Assembly (NCBI GenBank): GCA_964019425.1
Contig: OZ025812.1
Span: forward strand, 62,001 to 126,000
DNA length: 64,000 bases
Reading direction: 5' to 3'
DNA from: Flectonema sp. DT1601
Taxonomy: Eukaryota; Euglenozoa; Diplonemea; Diplonemida; Diplonemidae
Both the position numbers and the translations under genes were made by a program. Below, one piece after another: positions 6,701 to 15,820 of this stretch (position 1 is its first letter; every line of letters starts with the position of its first letter). Under the pieces are notes generated by a model, which did not search any database, was not told the DNA's origin, and was given only the letters and a program-made list of their open reading frames with translations.

Positions 6701-7761
6701 TGTCCCCCAGCCCTTCCGTTTCCCTGTCCTCGCTGGAACGTCCTACGGAATGGAACATATCCTCCTTTTCTTCCTTTTGTACTTGCACTGCTTGTAAGGT
6801 TTCTGGTAATTGCTTTCTTCTTTGCCATAAGTACTGCATTAGCCTTCTGTAATGGATCATTAGCCTCTGTTTTAAGCTGATTGATTAGATCCGACCTCTT
6901 TGTCCCATTCATGCAATACATATTCTGAATCTTCAAATCTCTCAGCAAGTTATTTCCTAATGAGACTGCATTCTCGTTCTTGTCCCATCCTGGGATGAAT
7001 TCCATAGCTAATATGAATCTTTCTAAGTTATTGTAATAATTCTCTAGCAACTCAACCCCTGGTCCAGGGGGAACTCTTCCTACGAATTTTGATTCCAGTT
7101 TAATCAGCAAGATCTCTGTCAGCCGTTGTTCCATGATTGGAATCCAGTCTAAAACACTATTCGTGTCTAATACAGCAGACTGCATCTGTGAATCTTCTTC
7201 TCCACCTTGCTGAGTACCTTGCTGAGGCGCTGCAGGAAGCACTGGTGGTGGTACAGGCTGTGGCCCCTGCGAGGTCTGCTGATGTGGTGTATTTTGAAAA
7301 TGCTGCTGGAGCTGTTGCTGTAATTGTTGCTGAAGCTGCTGCTGAAACTGCAGTTGAGACTGTTGAAACTGCTGGAACTGATCTTTAATTCCAATTACTT
7401 CTTGTTTGAGGATGTTTGTCTCATGCGAACGCACCTCGCTCTCTTGTCGAACTGCAGCATCCCGCTTCTGACTTTCTTCCCTCGTGCGTGCTATCACGGC
7501 AGCTGCGATTCCTGGTTCGATTTCACTCACATTAGGAGCTTCTAATACATCTATTTTGATACATCCTGTTTGTCCCAGTTCCCTAACAGTTTTACTCATA
7601 GCTTGGTTATAAATTCCACCCTTGCCTGCTCTGTCAATCTTCACTATTCCTTCTAATGGTAAATCATTAACGAAGAAGGCCCTAACTTTGTGGCCCATTG
7701 TGCTTGCTAGAAATCCTTCAATCTCATCATCATTCATGCACTTAATAGTTGCAGTAGTCAT
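6697..7761 (-). CDS. E2 Gag-like protein
   Basis: 354 codons from the ATG at 7759-7761, the first base pair after repeat A1. Residues 1-90 look like a compact N-terminal domain. About 95-125 is charged and helical. About 128-161 is a glutamine-rich coiled-coil stretch (QQLQQQLQQQLQQ). About 166-180 is proline-rich. About 200-315 is a second helical domain. The C terminus is Arg/Gly-rich (KGRKGG...RRTFQRGQGNGR), a plausible RNA-binding tail without a CCHC knuckle. By position and composition it is the nucleocapsid-like protein that packages the element RNA. No homologue is recognised by sequence, so the function is by analogy. Confidence 0.75.
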   Translation of the reverse strand: MTTATIKCMNDDEIEGFLASTMGHKVRAFFVNDLPLEGIVKIDRAGKGGIYNQAMSKTVRELGQTGCIKIDVLEAPNVSEIEPGIAAAVIARTREESQKRDAAVRQESEVRSHETNILKQEVIGIKDQFQQFQQSQLQFQQQLQQQLQQQLQQHFQNTPHQQTSQGPQPVPPPVLPAAPQQGTQQGGEEDSQMQSAVLDTNSVLDWIPIMEQRLTEILLIKLESKFVGRVPPGPGVELLENYYNNLERFILAMEFIPGWDKNENAVSLGNNLLRDLKIQNMYCMNGTKRSDLINQLKTEANDPLQKANAVLMAKKKAITRNLTSSASTKGRKGGYVPFRRTFQRGQGNGRAGGQ

Positions 7762-8130
7762 TTTTCTTTTACTTTTAGTGGTGAGATGTGACAAAGTGGC
7801 AAATAACTGCAAAAGTAAAAGAATAAATTTATTAGAATCCAAATTATTTAAACTATAACAGAAAGACAACTTAGCACCAAAACTCCATGATTTTTTACTG
7901 CTAACTGAATTAGCAGCTGAACACCTAGATTTCAAAACCAGATTGCCTACTAAAAGGAGTCCTTTCTCATCCTATTATACCTTATCTATCTTTCCTAAAC
8001 CTGCTTATGTGCAGAAATCCAGCATCTTTTCCTTGGGCAAAAACCTTTCTTACTTTTCTAGTAAGAAAGTTTTCTGCCTAAATTCTGGTGCATTTTGGAT
8101 GGCTGCGCAATTACTGAAATAAATTTGCAA
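7761..8130 (-). repeat. E2 split direct repeat A1
   Basis: 370-bp coding-strand 5' end. It starts TTGCAAATTTATTTCAG and holds TAATTGCGC 17 bp in from the end, an inverted match to the outer end of B2. Three very short upstream ORFs precede the gag leader. Confidence 0.9.
7807..7833 (-). promoter_or_regulatory. Trans-splice acceptor before gag
   Basis: The coding strand has a pyrimidine-rich run TTATTCTTTTACTTTTGCAG ending at CAG (7807-7809), 45 nt upstream of the gag ATG. That is the form of a euglenozoan SL addition site. It lies in repeat A, so A2 has it too. Confidence 0.55.
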
Positions 8131-8767
8131 AAACTGTAGCTTTAGAATCGTTGGTTAACCTTAAAAAGTAGTTACCCCAGGTAATTAGAAATTGTGTGGC
8201 TTTTAGAACTACCAGCCAGAACTAACAGAAATGCCTGCTTGCGGGTAGGGAAGTAAGGGAAAAAGCCTGCAAGCACCCGGGGTTCCCACGTGATCACTCA
8301 CCGCAGTACTAACCAGGCCTGCTGGTGCTTAACTTCCCAAATCGGGCGGGATGGGGTGCATTCACCAGAGTATGGCCGCAGGCAATAGCAGATTTTTTTT
8401 ATTCTTGAGAGTTTAGTGGGGCAACCCACCATGAAAAAATTTACCTAGAAATTTTTATCCAGCAGGGTTGGGGCTGGGGCTCGGTCTTAGCTTTAACATT
8501 AACGTAGGAGCGGCGAAAATTACGTCTTTCGGGGAAAAAAGCCAAAAAGAAATATATTAAATAATAATATATAATTATATTTTAATTTTTACATAAAATT
8601 AGGAAACACAGTAAGTGTTTCCTAATTTCCTTTATACATTTTCTTCTGCTTGGCAAACAGAGGTGCACAGACAATAAAAAAACCCCAAAGGAAGAAAATT
8701 CTTCCTAAGAGGTTGGCTAAATATTCCAAGCAAGCTCGGATGTTGAGACTGTACCAATAAAGTACAG
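8131..8767 (-). repeat. R2: one 637-bp unit between E2 and E3
   Basis: The unit is flanked on both sides by elements, so it has no whole SL gene: the 5' 26 nt of the SL exon are at 8131-8156 and the 3' fragment is at 8676-8767. The 5S gene is intact. Confidence 0.95.
8265..8383 (-). rRNA. 5S rRNA (R2)
   Basis: Complete copy, and the only intact RNA gene in this isolated unit. Confidence 0.97.
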
Positions 8768-9121
8768 TAATTGCGCTTGCCTTCCATATCATGCACCTGA
8801 CGAATGAAATGTATAGATGAAACTAATTAAACTAATAAAACAAACTAATGGATCAAACTAGCAAACACAGAGAAGCTGTCTAAGACAGTTTATTGCGTTG
8901 GGGTAGTGGCTGGTGCCCGTTTCGATTCGGCGTGACACCACTAAAAGGAGTCCTTTCTCATCCTATTATACCTTATCTATCTTTCCTAAACCTGCTTATG
9001 CGCAGAAATCCAGCATCTTTTCCTTGGGCATAAACCTTTCTTACTTTTCTAGTAAGAAAGTTTTCTGCCTAAATTCTGGTGCATTTTGGATGGCTGCGCA
9101 ATTACTGAAATAAATTTGCAA
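8768..9121 (-). mobile_element. E3: solo A-B2 remnant of the YR retrotransposon
   Basis: 354 bp made of B2 joined to the terminal part of an A repeat, with both outer ends at the standard SL insertion step. It is comparable to a solo LTR. A simple A1 x A2 exchange would leave about 564 bp (A, linker, B2), so this copy is shorter and non-coding. Confidence 0.85.
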
Positions 9122-9255
9122 AAACTGTAGCTTTAGAATCGTTGGTTAACCTTAAAAAGTAGTTACCCCAGGTAATTAGAAATTGTGTGGCTTTTAGAAC
9201 TACCAGCCAGAACTAACAGAAATGCCTGCTTGCGGGTAGGGAAGTAAGGGAAAAA

Positions 9256-9374
9256 GCCTGCAAGCACCCGGGGTTCCCACGTGATCACTCACCGCAGTAC
9301 TAACCAGGCCTGCTGGTGCTTAACTTCCCAAATCGGGCGGGATGGGGTGCATTCACCAGAGTATGGCCGCAGGC
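9256..9374 (-). rRNA. 5S rRNA (R3, unit 1)
   Basis: Complete copy with the T5 tract at its 3' end. Confidence 0.97.
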
Positions 9375-9666
9375 AATAGCAGATTTTTTTTATTCTTGAG
9401 AGTTTAGTGGGGCAACCCACCATGAAAAAATTTACCTAGAAATTTTTATCCAGCAGGGTTGGGGCTGGGGCTCGGTCTTAGCTTTAACATTAACGTAGGA
9501 GCGGCGAAAATTACGTCTTTCGGGGAAAAAAGCCAAAAAGAAATATATTAAATAATAATATATAATTATATTTTAATTTTTACATAAAATTAGGAAACAC
9601 AGTAAGTGTTTCCTAATTTCCTTTATACATTTTCTTCTGCTTGGCAAACAGAGGTGCACAGACAAT

Positions 9667-9784
9667 AAAAAAACCCCAAAGGAAGAAAATTCTTCCTAAG
9701 AGGTTGGCTAAATATTCCAAGCAAGCTCGGATGTTGAGACTGTACCAATAAAGTACAGAAACTGTAGCTTTAGAATCGTTGGTT
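9667..9784 (-). ncRNA. SL RNA gene (R3)
   Basis: Whole exon, donor, intron palindrome and T7 tract. It has the common form of the intron loop. Confidence 0.92.
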
Positions 9785-9892
9785 AACCTTAAAAAGTAGT
9801 TACCCCAGGTAATTAGAAATTGTGTGGCTTTTAGAACTACCAGCCAGAACTAACAGAAATGCCTGCTTGCGGGTAGGGAAGTAAGGGAAAAA

Positions 9893-10011
9893 GCCTGCAA
9901 GCACCCGGGGTTCCCACGTGATCACTCACCGCAGTACTAACCAGGCCTGCTGGTGCTTAACTTCCCAAATCGGGCGGGATGGGGTGCATTCACCAGAGTA
10001 TGGCCGCAGGC
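9893..10011 (-). rRNA. 5S rRNA (R3, unit 2)
   Basis: Complete copy. Confidence 0.97.
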
Positions 10012-11071
10012 AATAGCAGATTTTTTTTATTCTTGAGAGTTTAGTGGGGCAACCCACCATGAAAAAATTTACCTAGAAATTTTTATCCAGCAGGGTTGGG
10101 GCTGGGGCTCGGTCTTAGCTTTAACATTAACGTAGGAGCGGCGAAAATTACGTCTTTCGGGGAAAAAAGCCAAAAAGAAATATATTAAATAATAATATAT
10201 AATTATATTTTAATTTTTACATAAAATTAGGAAACACAGTAAGTGTTTCCTAATTTCCTTTATACATTTTCTTCTGCTTGGCAAACAGAGGTGCACAGAC
10301 AATAAAAAAACCCCAAAGGAAGAAAATTCTTCCTAAGAGGTTGGCTAAATATTCCAAGCAAGCTCGGATGTTGAGACTGTACCAATAAAGTACAGTAATT
10401 GCGCTTGCCTTCCATATCATGCACCTGACGAATGAAATGTATAGATGAAACTAATTAAACTAATAAAACAAACTAATGGATCAAACTAGCAAACACAGAG
10501 AAGCTGTCTAAGACAGTTTATTGCGTTGGGGTAGTGGCTGGTGCCCGTTTCGATTCGGCGTGACACCGGCCGGAGGGATGGAGGGTGGGTTTTTCTTTTA
10601 CTTTTAGTGGTGAGATGTGACAAAGTGGCAAATAACTGCAAAAGTAAAAGAATAAATTTATTAGAATCCAAATTATTTAAACTATAACAAAAAGACAACT
10701 TAACACCAAAACTCCATGACTTTTTACTGCTAACTGAATTAGCAGCCGAACACCTAGATTTCAAAACCAGATTGCCTACTAAAGGGAGTCCTTTCTCATC
10801 CTATTATACCCTATCTATCTTTCCTAAACCTGCTTATGCGCAGAAACCCAGCATCTTTTCCTTGGGCAAAAACCTTTCTTACTTTTCTAGTAAGAAAGTT
10901 TTCTGCCTAAATTCTGGTGCATTTTGGATGGCTGCGCAATTACTGAAATAAATTTGCAATAATTGCGCTTGCCTTCCATATCATGCACCTGACGAATGAA
11001 ATGTATAGATGAAACTAATTAAACTAATAAAACAAACTAATGGATCAAACTAGCAAACACAGAGAAGCTGT

Positions 11072-14000
11072 CTAAGACAGTTTATTGCGTTGGGGTAGTG
11101 GCTGGTGCCCGTTTCGATTCGGCGTGACACCGGCTCCGCCACCCCGTCGCGAGTTGAAGAAGCCCCCGAGCGCAAGTTCGACCTTCGCCCTCGTTTCCGA
11201 GGTTATAGGCTCCCTCGAGGGGATGTCTGCGGGGTTATACTTTGTGCTCACCCATTGAAGTGTGAAAGAACATTTTAAACGAAGTAATTTTTCTATTGAA
11301 ACTAAAATAAATGAATTAAGAGAGTGTGAGCGAGCACACATCTTCTTTCTGAACGATCCGCAGACCGTGGTGTTATCGACCCAGATGGACAAATGGTCCG
11401 CTCTAGTAATAGCGCTCAAAGTCTTCCCTAAGGCATCTGCCTCGAGAATGTTAATATGGCGTTCTTCGCCTAAAGGCCATTGGCCACCTAAGATTTCCAT
11501 CTCTGCAGAGTCCCAAACAATCACACCTCCCCAGCCCTTGAGCGAGGCATCGATAAAGACCTCTGCAGTTTTACCGACCTTCTCATCTGGTAAAATAGTA
11601 CGTCCCTTCTGGACTTGGTGCATCCACGCGCGCAGCTCAGCTTTCACTGAGTTTGGTAAAGAAATCTTTTCTGAAACAAGAATTGCTCCTCGATTGAGCT
11701 TATTAGTAAGTCTTCGCAGAAACTTCATTGCAAACCAGAACCTACCAGGAGGGACCCCCGATATGGCACTAGCATGCAAAAGCCTGCCCGAAAGAGATTC
11801 TGCTGCTGCTGCAGTTATGCAGTTCAAATTGCAAGCTTTTATTCTTTTAGTAATCTTTTCACCTAAAGAAGCCTCCCTAGTAGGATGTGAGAAAAATGCA
11901 CCTAAAAATTCGTATTCAGTGCCTAAATTAACAGTATCTTGTACCTTCCAGGTTGCGTTGCAAAGCCTGGCAAACTCGTCCATTCTATTCGTGGCCTCTC
12001 GGACCCTTTCTTTATCCCCATAAATCCTTATATTATCTATCCACCAATCAATTTTCACTTGCTTTTCTGCAAATTCTGGCCTAACAAACAAGGGGTCGCC
12101 AGAAACTACTGCAGTAATCGTATTCATAATTTCGGGCGCACAAACGTGCCCCATCGGTAATCTGGTTAGCGCGAACCAGTCCCCCGAGGCATCCTCGAAG
12201 GTAAAAAGAGGTCTCGAAGCCTCTGGAATAAGTATCTGATAAAAACCTGTTTTAAAGTCTCTTAAAGAAGCTACTTCTGAGTGCACTGCACCTAAGTACT
12301 TCGAGATATGTTGTAAAGGTACAAACGGTTCATATCCAGTCTCGTAAATCTTCTCGTTCTCTTCCTTAGTCCACAGGATAAAGCGCTGCCTATCTCCTGT
12401 CTCCCTTTCCTCGAAAACTGTGAAAGGCACGTTCCTGGACTTAGAAAGTTCCTTCTTAAAAGGTACTGCAATTTTACACCTTACTAACTCCTTAGAGTGA
12501 AGACAGGAAAGCTTTGTTTTTTGAAAAGAATTTTGGGTTTTTTTATCTTTCAGGTGGGGAGTGGTGGAATGGTTGGAGGGAGAACGGGATGAGTGTCTCG
12601 AAGGGTCGTTAGGGAGCGCCGGTTCGAGTCTGGGAGGGGGATTCTTCTCTCTATTTTTACCTAAACTTTTCAGATTTCCTGCATTTTTAAATGTCAAGTC
12701 CCAAGTCTCGTTGAAACGCTCTAGGACGCTCGGAAGCATCCGGTCTTTGATTATTTGAATATCCATCGGCTGTACGATCGCTGCGTGTAATGGGGCCGAC
12801 TTCTCGTAGCTCGTACTCGGTATCCTTGTTGACTTAGCCCTGCGTGTGAACTGAGCCCCCATTTTTCTTATCAGCTTTATAGGAACTTCGTCACTAAGGA
12901 TGTCTTCAGGGCCCGAGCGGTGGCGATTGCGTTCCCTCCGTATCTTATTGTTGTATTTGAGATCGCCGACGTCGTCGAGTGCTTTGCAAGGCGGCTTATC
13001 AGCTCTTCCTTCAGGTCGCATCCGCTCGCGAGGAGCTCTAGTAAGGTGCTTATTGCGCCTCTTTTTATCGAGTGGGCTGTATAGGTTTTCATAATACTGT
13101 CTTCCTTCCACTCTTTTACTAGTCGTGATGTGTCCCACGGATGTAAGGTTTCGAATTCTTCTATTTCCGTCAGTCCATCCGCTATTTCCTCCACGAGATC
13201 CCCGACCAACACGGCCCATCTGCTCGGGTAGAACGGATTGCCTCTGCGGCCCTTTGGTGTGGTTGCCCAATCTATTATTATTTCTTCCTTTGAAATCAGT
13301 ATAAACTGCTCCCTTGCTAGTCCTGCTGTCTCTCCCCATCGTGCGGCTGCCTTCCAGCTGATGAGCATCGCGACTCTCGTCCTCGTACATTGTTTCATCG
13401 CCCATCCTACTAAGTGCTCCCTCTTCATGGGGATTGCTTGCTGAGTTGGAATGTTCCCTCCTGCTGCTCTGATTGCTGCTGCTAAGGTTAAAAGTGGCTT
13501 GCTGTCCATTCCCATCTTCCCCATCAGGGCTGACAGGTGCTTTGAATATGTAAGAAGCGCCGATTCCGCTGCTCCCGTTGCCATCACGAAGAGAACAGCT
13601 GTGTCCCCATTGACTTGTAGGTTCTGGCTGCCTGCCCAATTTATCAGTCTCTTCCAGAGCTGCTTCCTGCTGGAGGTGGTCTCCTTTGCCCACATCTTCT
13701 CCATTGTCTCTCCAAGTCTTTCTGTTGCTTGGAGCACTCCCACAGAGTCTTCCTTCTGATTTCTGCTCAGGGCAGAGGGCTCCACTATGTCTAGAAGGAC
13801 ATTTTGGATCACCCCTGAAGAGTCCCTTCTGGGTTCTTCCTCCACTTTTTCTACTAAGTCTGTCTTTTCCAGATTTTTGAGATTCTTTGAATTTTCCCTG
13901 ACTGGACTTAGAGATGAGATACTTTTTGAAATTGCCATCCCAGGCTTTCCCGGGGTATACCTGCGCATTAGACCAATTACTTTGAGATTTCTCTGAATTT

Positions 14001-14113
14001 TCAGTGTTCCTCTTTCTATTTCTACCTGCTTCTTTACCTTCAATATTTGTAGCAGGTTTCCCGAGGCTCTTGCTCTCCCCACTGGCAGTGTAGGGCTGGA
14101 CGTCGCCAGTCAT
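11072..14113 (-). CDS. E4 reverse transcriptase/RNase H ORF
   Basis: 1013 codons with the same motifs and the same ATGA link to gag as the E2 copy. It differs from E2 at scattered residues. Confidence 0.85.
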   Translation of the reverse strand: MTGDVQPYTASGESKSLGKPATNIEGKEAGRNRKRNTENSEKSQSNWSNAQVYPGKAWDGNFKKYLISKSSQGKFKESQKSGKDRLSRKSGGRTQKGLFRGDPKCPSRHSGALCPEQKSEGRLCGSAPSNRKTWRDNGEDVGKGDHLQQEAALEETDKLGRQPEPTSQWGHSCSLRDGNGSSGIGASYIFKAPVSPDGEDGNGQQATFNLSSSNQSSRREHSNSASNPHEEGALSRMGDETMYEDESRDAHQLEGSRTMGRDSRTSKGAVYTDFKGRNNNRLGNHTKGPQRQSVLPEQMGRVGRGSRGGNSGWTDGNRRIRNLTSVGHITTSKRVEGRQYYENLYSPLDKKRRNKHLTRAPRERMRPEGRADKPPCKALDDVGDLKYNNKIRRERNRHRSGPEDILSDEVPIKLIRKMGAQFTRRAKSTRIPSTSYEKSAPLHAAIVQPMDIQIIKDRMLPSVLERFNETWDLTFKNAGNLKSLGKNREKNPPPRLEPALPNDPSRHSSRSPSNHSTTPHLKDKKTQNSFQKTKLSCLHSKELVRCKIAVPFKKELSKSRNVPFTVFEERETGDRQRFILWTKEENEKIYETGYEPFVPLQHISKYLGAVHSEVASLRDFKTGFYQILIPEASRPLFTFEDASGDWFALTRLPMGHVCAPEIMNTITAVVSGDPLFVRPEFAEKQVKIDWWIDNIRIYGDKERVREATNRMDEFARLCNATWKVQDTVNLGTEYEFLGAFFSHPTREASLGEKITKRIKACNLNCITAAAAESLSGRLLHASAISGVPPGRFWFAMKFLRRLTNKLNRGAILVSEKISLPNSVKAELRAWMHQVQKGRTILPDEKVGKTAEVFIDASLKGWGGVIVWDSAEMEILGGQWPLGEERHINILEADALGKTLSAITRADHLSIWVDNTTVCGSFRKKMCARSHSLNSFILVSIEKLLRLKCSFTLQWVSTKYNPADIPSREPITSETRAKVELALGGFFNSRRGGGAGVTPNRNGHQPLPQRNKLS
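12877..14082 (-). CDS. E4 tyrosine recombinase
   Basis: 401-codon frame with the full set of catalytic motifs seen in E2. Confidence 0.85.
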   Translation of the reverse strand: MGRARASGNLLQILKVKKQVEIERGTLKIQRNLKVIGLMRRYTPGKPGMAISKSISSLSPVRENSKNLKNLEKTDLVEKVEEEPRRDSSGVIQNVLLDIVEPSALSRNQKEDSVGVLQATERLGETMEKMWAKETTSSRKQLWKRLINWAGSQNLQVNGDTAVLFVMATGAAESALLTYSKHLSALMGKMGMDSKPLLTLAAAIRAAGGNIPTQQAIPMKREHLVGWAMKQCTRTRVAMLISWKAAARWGETAGLAREQFILISKEEIIIDWATTPKGRRGNPFYPSRWAVLVGDLVEEIADGLTEIEEFETLHPWDTSRLVKEWKEDSIMKTYTAHSIKRGAISTLLELLASGCDLKEELISRLAKHSTTSAISNTTIRYGGNAIATARALKTSLVTKFL

Positions 14114-15174
14114 TGTCCCCCAGCCCTTCCGTTTCCCTGTCCTCGCTGGAACGTCCTACGGAATGGAACATATCCTCCTTTTCTTCCTTTTGTACTTGCA
14201 CTGCTTGTAAGGTTTCTGGTAATTGCTTTCTTCTTTGCCATAAGTACTGCATTAGCCTTCTGTAATGGATCATTAGCCTCTGTTTTAAGCTGATTGATTA
14301 GATCCGACCTCTTTGTCCCATTCATGCAATACATATTCTGAATCTTCAAATCTCTCAACAAGTTATTTCCTAATGAGACTGCATTCTCGTTCTTGTCCCA
14401 TCCTGGGATGAATTCCATAGCTAATATGAATCTTTCTAAGTTATTGTAATAATTCTCTAGCAACTCAACCCCTGGTCCAGGGGGAACTCTTCCTACGAAT
14501 TTTGATTCCAGTTTAATCAGCAAGATCTCTGTCAGCCGTTGTTCCATGATTGGAATCCAGTCTAAAACACTATTCGTGTCTAATACAGCAGACTGCATCT
14601 GTGAATCTTCTTCTCCACCTTGCTGAGTACCTTGCTGAGGCGCTGCAGGAAGCACTGGTGGTGGTACAGGCTGTGGCCCCTGCGAGGTCTGCTGATGTGG
14701 TGTATTTTGAAAATGCTGCTGGAGCTGTTGCTGTAATTGTTGCTGAAGCTGCTGCTGAAACTGCAGTTGAGACTGTTGAAACTGCTGGAACTGATCTTTA
14801 ATTCCAATTACTTCTTGTTTGAGGATGTTTGTCTCATGCGAACGCACCTCGCTCTCTTGTCGAACTGCAGCATCCCGCTTCTGACTTTCTTCCCTCGTGC
14901 GTGCTATCACGGCAGCTGCGATTCCTGGTTCGATTTCACTCACATTAGGAGCTTCTAATACATCTATTTTGATACATCCTGTTTGTCCCAGTTCCCTAAC
15001 AGTTTTACTCATAGCTTGGTTATAAATTCCACCCTTGCCTGCTCTGTCAATCTTCACTATTCCTTCTAATGGTAAATCATTAACGAAGAAGGCCCTAACT
15101 TTGTGGCCCATTGTGCTTGCTAGATATCCTTCAATCTCATCATCATTCATGCACTTAATAGTTGCAGTAGTCAT
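14110..15174 (-). CDS. E4 Gag-like protein
   Basis: 354 codons, differing from E2 at very few positions (for example EGYLAS instead of EGFLAS near the N terminus). Confidence 0.75.
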   Translation of the reverse strand: MTTATIKCMNDDEIEGYLASTMGHKVRAFFVNDLPLEGIVKIDRAGKGGIYNQAMSKTVRELGQTGCIKIDVLEAPNVSEIEPGIAAAVIARTREESQKRDAAVRQESEVRSHETNILKQEVIGIKDQFQQFQQSQLQFQQQLQQQLQQQLQQHFQNTPHQQTSQGPQPVPPPVLPAAPQQGTQQGGEEDSQMQSAVLDTNSVLDWIPIMEQRLTEILLIKLESKFVGRVPPGPGVELLENYYNNLERFILAMEFIPGWDKNENAVSLGNNLLRDLKIQNMYCMNGTKRSDLINQLKTEANDPLQKANAVLMAKKKAITRNLTSSASTKGRKGGYVPFRRTFQRGQGNGRAGGQ

Positions 15175-15543
15175 TTTTCTTTTACTTTTAGTGGTGAGAT
15201 GTGACAAAGTGGCAAATAACTGCAAAAGTAAAAGAATAAATTTATTAGAATCCAAATTATTTAAACTATAACAAAAAGACAACTTAACACCAAAACTCCA
15301 TGACTTTTTACTGCTAACTGAATTAGCAGCCGAACACCTAGATTTCAAAACCAGATTGCCTACTAAAGGGAGTCCTTTCTCATCCTATTATACCCTATCT
15401 ATCTTTCCTAAACCTGCTTATGCGCAGAAACCCAGCATCTTTTCCTTGGGCAAAAACCTTTCTTACTTTTCTAGTAAGAAAGTTTTCTGCCTAAATTCTG
15501 GTGCATTTTGGATGGCTGCGCAATTACTGAAATAAATTTGCAA

Positions 15544-15807
15544 AAACTGTAGCTTTAGAATCGTTGGTTAACCTTAAAAAGTAGTTACCCCAGGTAATTA
15601 GAAATTGTGTGGCTTTTAGAACTACCAGCCAGAACTAACAGAAATGCCTGCTTGCGGGTAGGGAAGTAAGGGAAAAAGCCTGCAAGCACCCGGGGTTCCC
15701 ACGTGATCACTCACCGCAGTACTAACCAGGCCTGCTGGTGCTTAACTTCCCAAATCGGGCGGGATGGGGTGCATTCACCAGAGTATGGCCGCAGGCAATA
15801 GCAGATT
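15544..15807 (-). repeat. R4: partial 637-bp unit
   Basis: The first 264 bp of a unit (SL exon 5' 26 nt at 15544-15569, promoter region, whole 5S gene). The unit then stops and is joined through a short run of ATCT repeats to the inside of element E5. Confidence 0.9.
15678..15796 (-). rRNA. 5S rRNA (R4)
   Basis: Complete, though its unit is cut only 11 bp upstream of the 5S start. The 5' flank is therefore element DNA, but the internal promoter is kept. Confidence 0.95.
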
Positions 15808-15820
15808 ATCTATCTATCTA

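Larger units (their letters stand above)
2983..8130 (-). mobile_element. E2: complete YR retrotransposon in an SL exon
   Basis: 5148-bp DIRS/Ngaro/VIPER-type element. On the coding strand it reads A1 (7761-8130), gag, YR with overlapping RT/RNase H, B1 (3547-3721), A2 (3177-3546), a 19-bp linker, B2 (2983-3157). The A1-ORFs-B1-A2-B2 layout is the hallmark of split-direct-repeat YR elements. There is no target-site duplication: GTACAG meets the left end and AAACTGTAG the right end, which together restore the uninterrupted SL exon. No methyltransferase domain follows RNase H, which argues for Ngaro/VIPER rather than DIRS proper. It looks whole, and no A1/A2 difference was noticed, so it is very young. 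E7 is its duplicate. Confidence 0.95.
9122..10395 (-). repeat. R3: two 637-bp units
   Basis: Unit starts are 9122 and 9759. One SL gene is whole; an SL 5' fragment is at 9122-9147 and an SL 3' fragment at 10304-10395. Confidence 0.95.
10396..15543 (-). mobile_element. E4: complete YR retrotransposon
   Basis: 5148 bp: B2 10396-10570, linker, A2 10590-10959, B1 10960-11134, A1 15174-15543. A1 and A2 share variants absent from E2 (CTTAACACC, ACTAAAGGGAG, ATACCCTATC on the + strand), so this is an insertion independent of E2. It looks whole and young. E9 is its duplicate. Confidence 0.95.

Noticed and set aside
2983-8130. LTR retrotransposon or non-LTR SLACS/CRE-type element
   Set aside because: There are no LTRs, no target-site duplication, no integrase, no restriction-like endonuclease and no poly(A) end. 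The YR gene and the A1-B1-A2-B2 repeats identify a YR retrotransposon.
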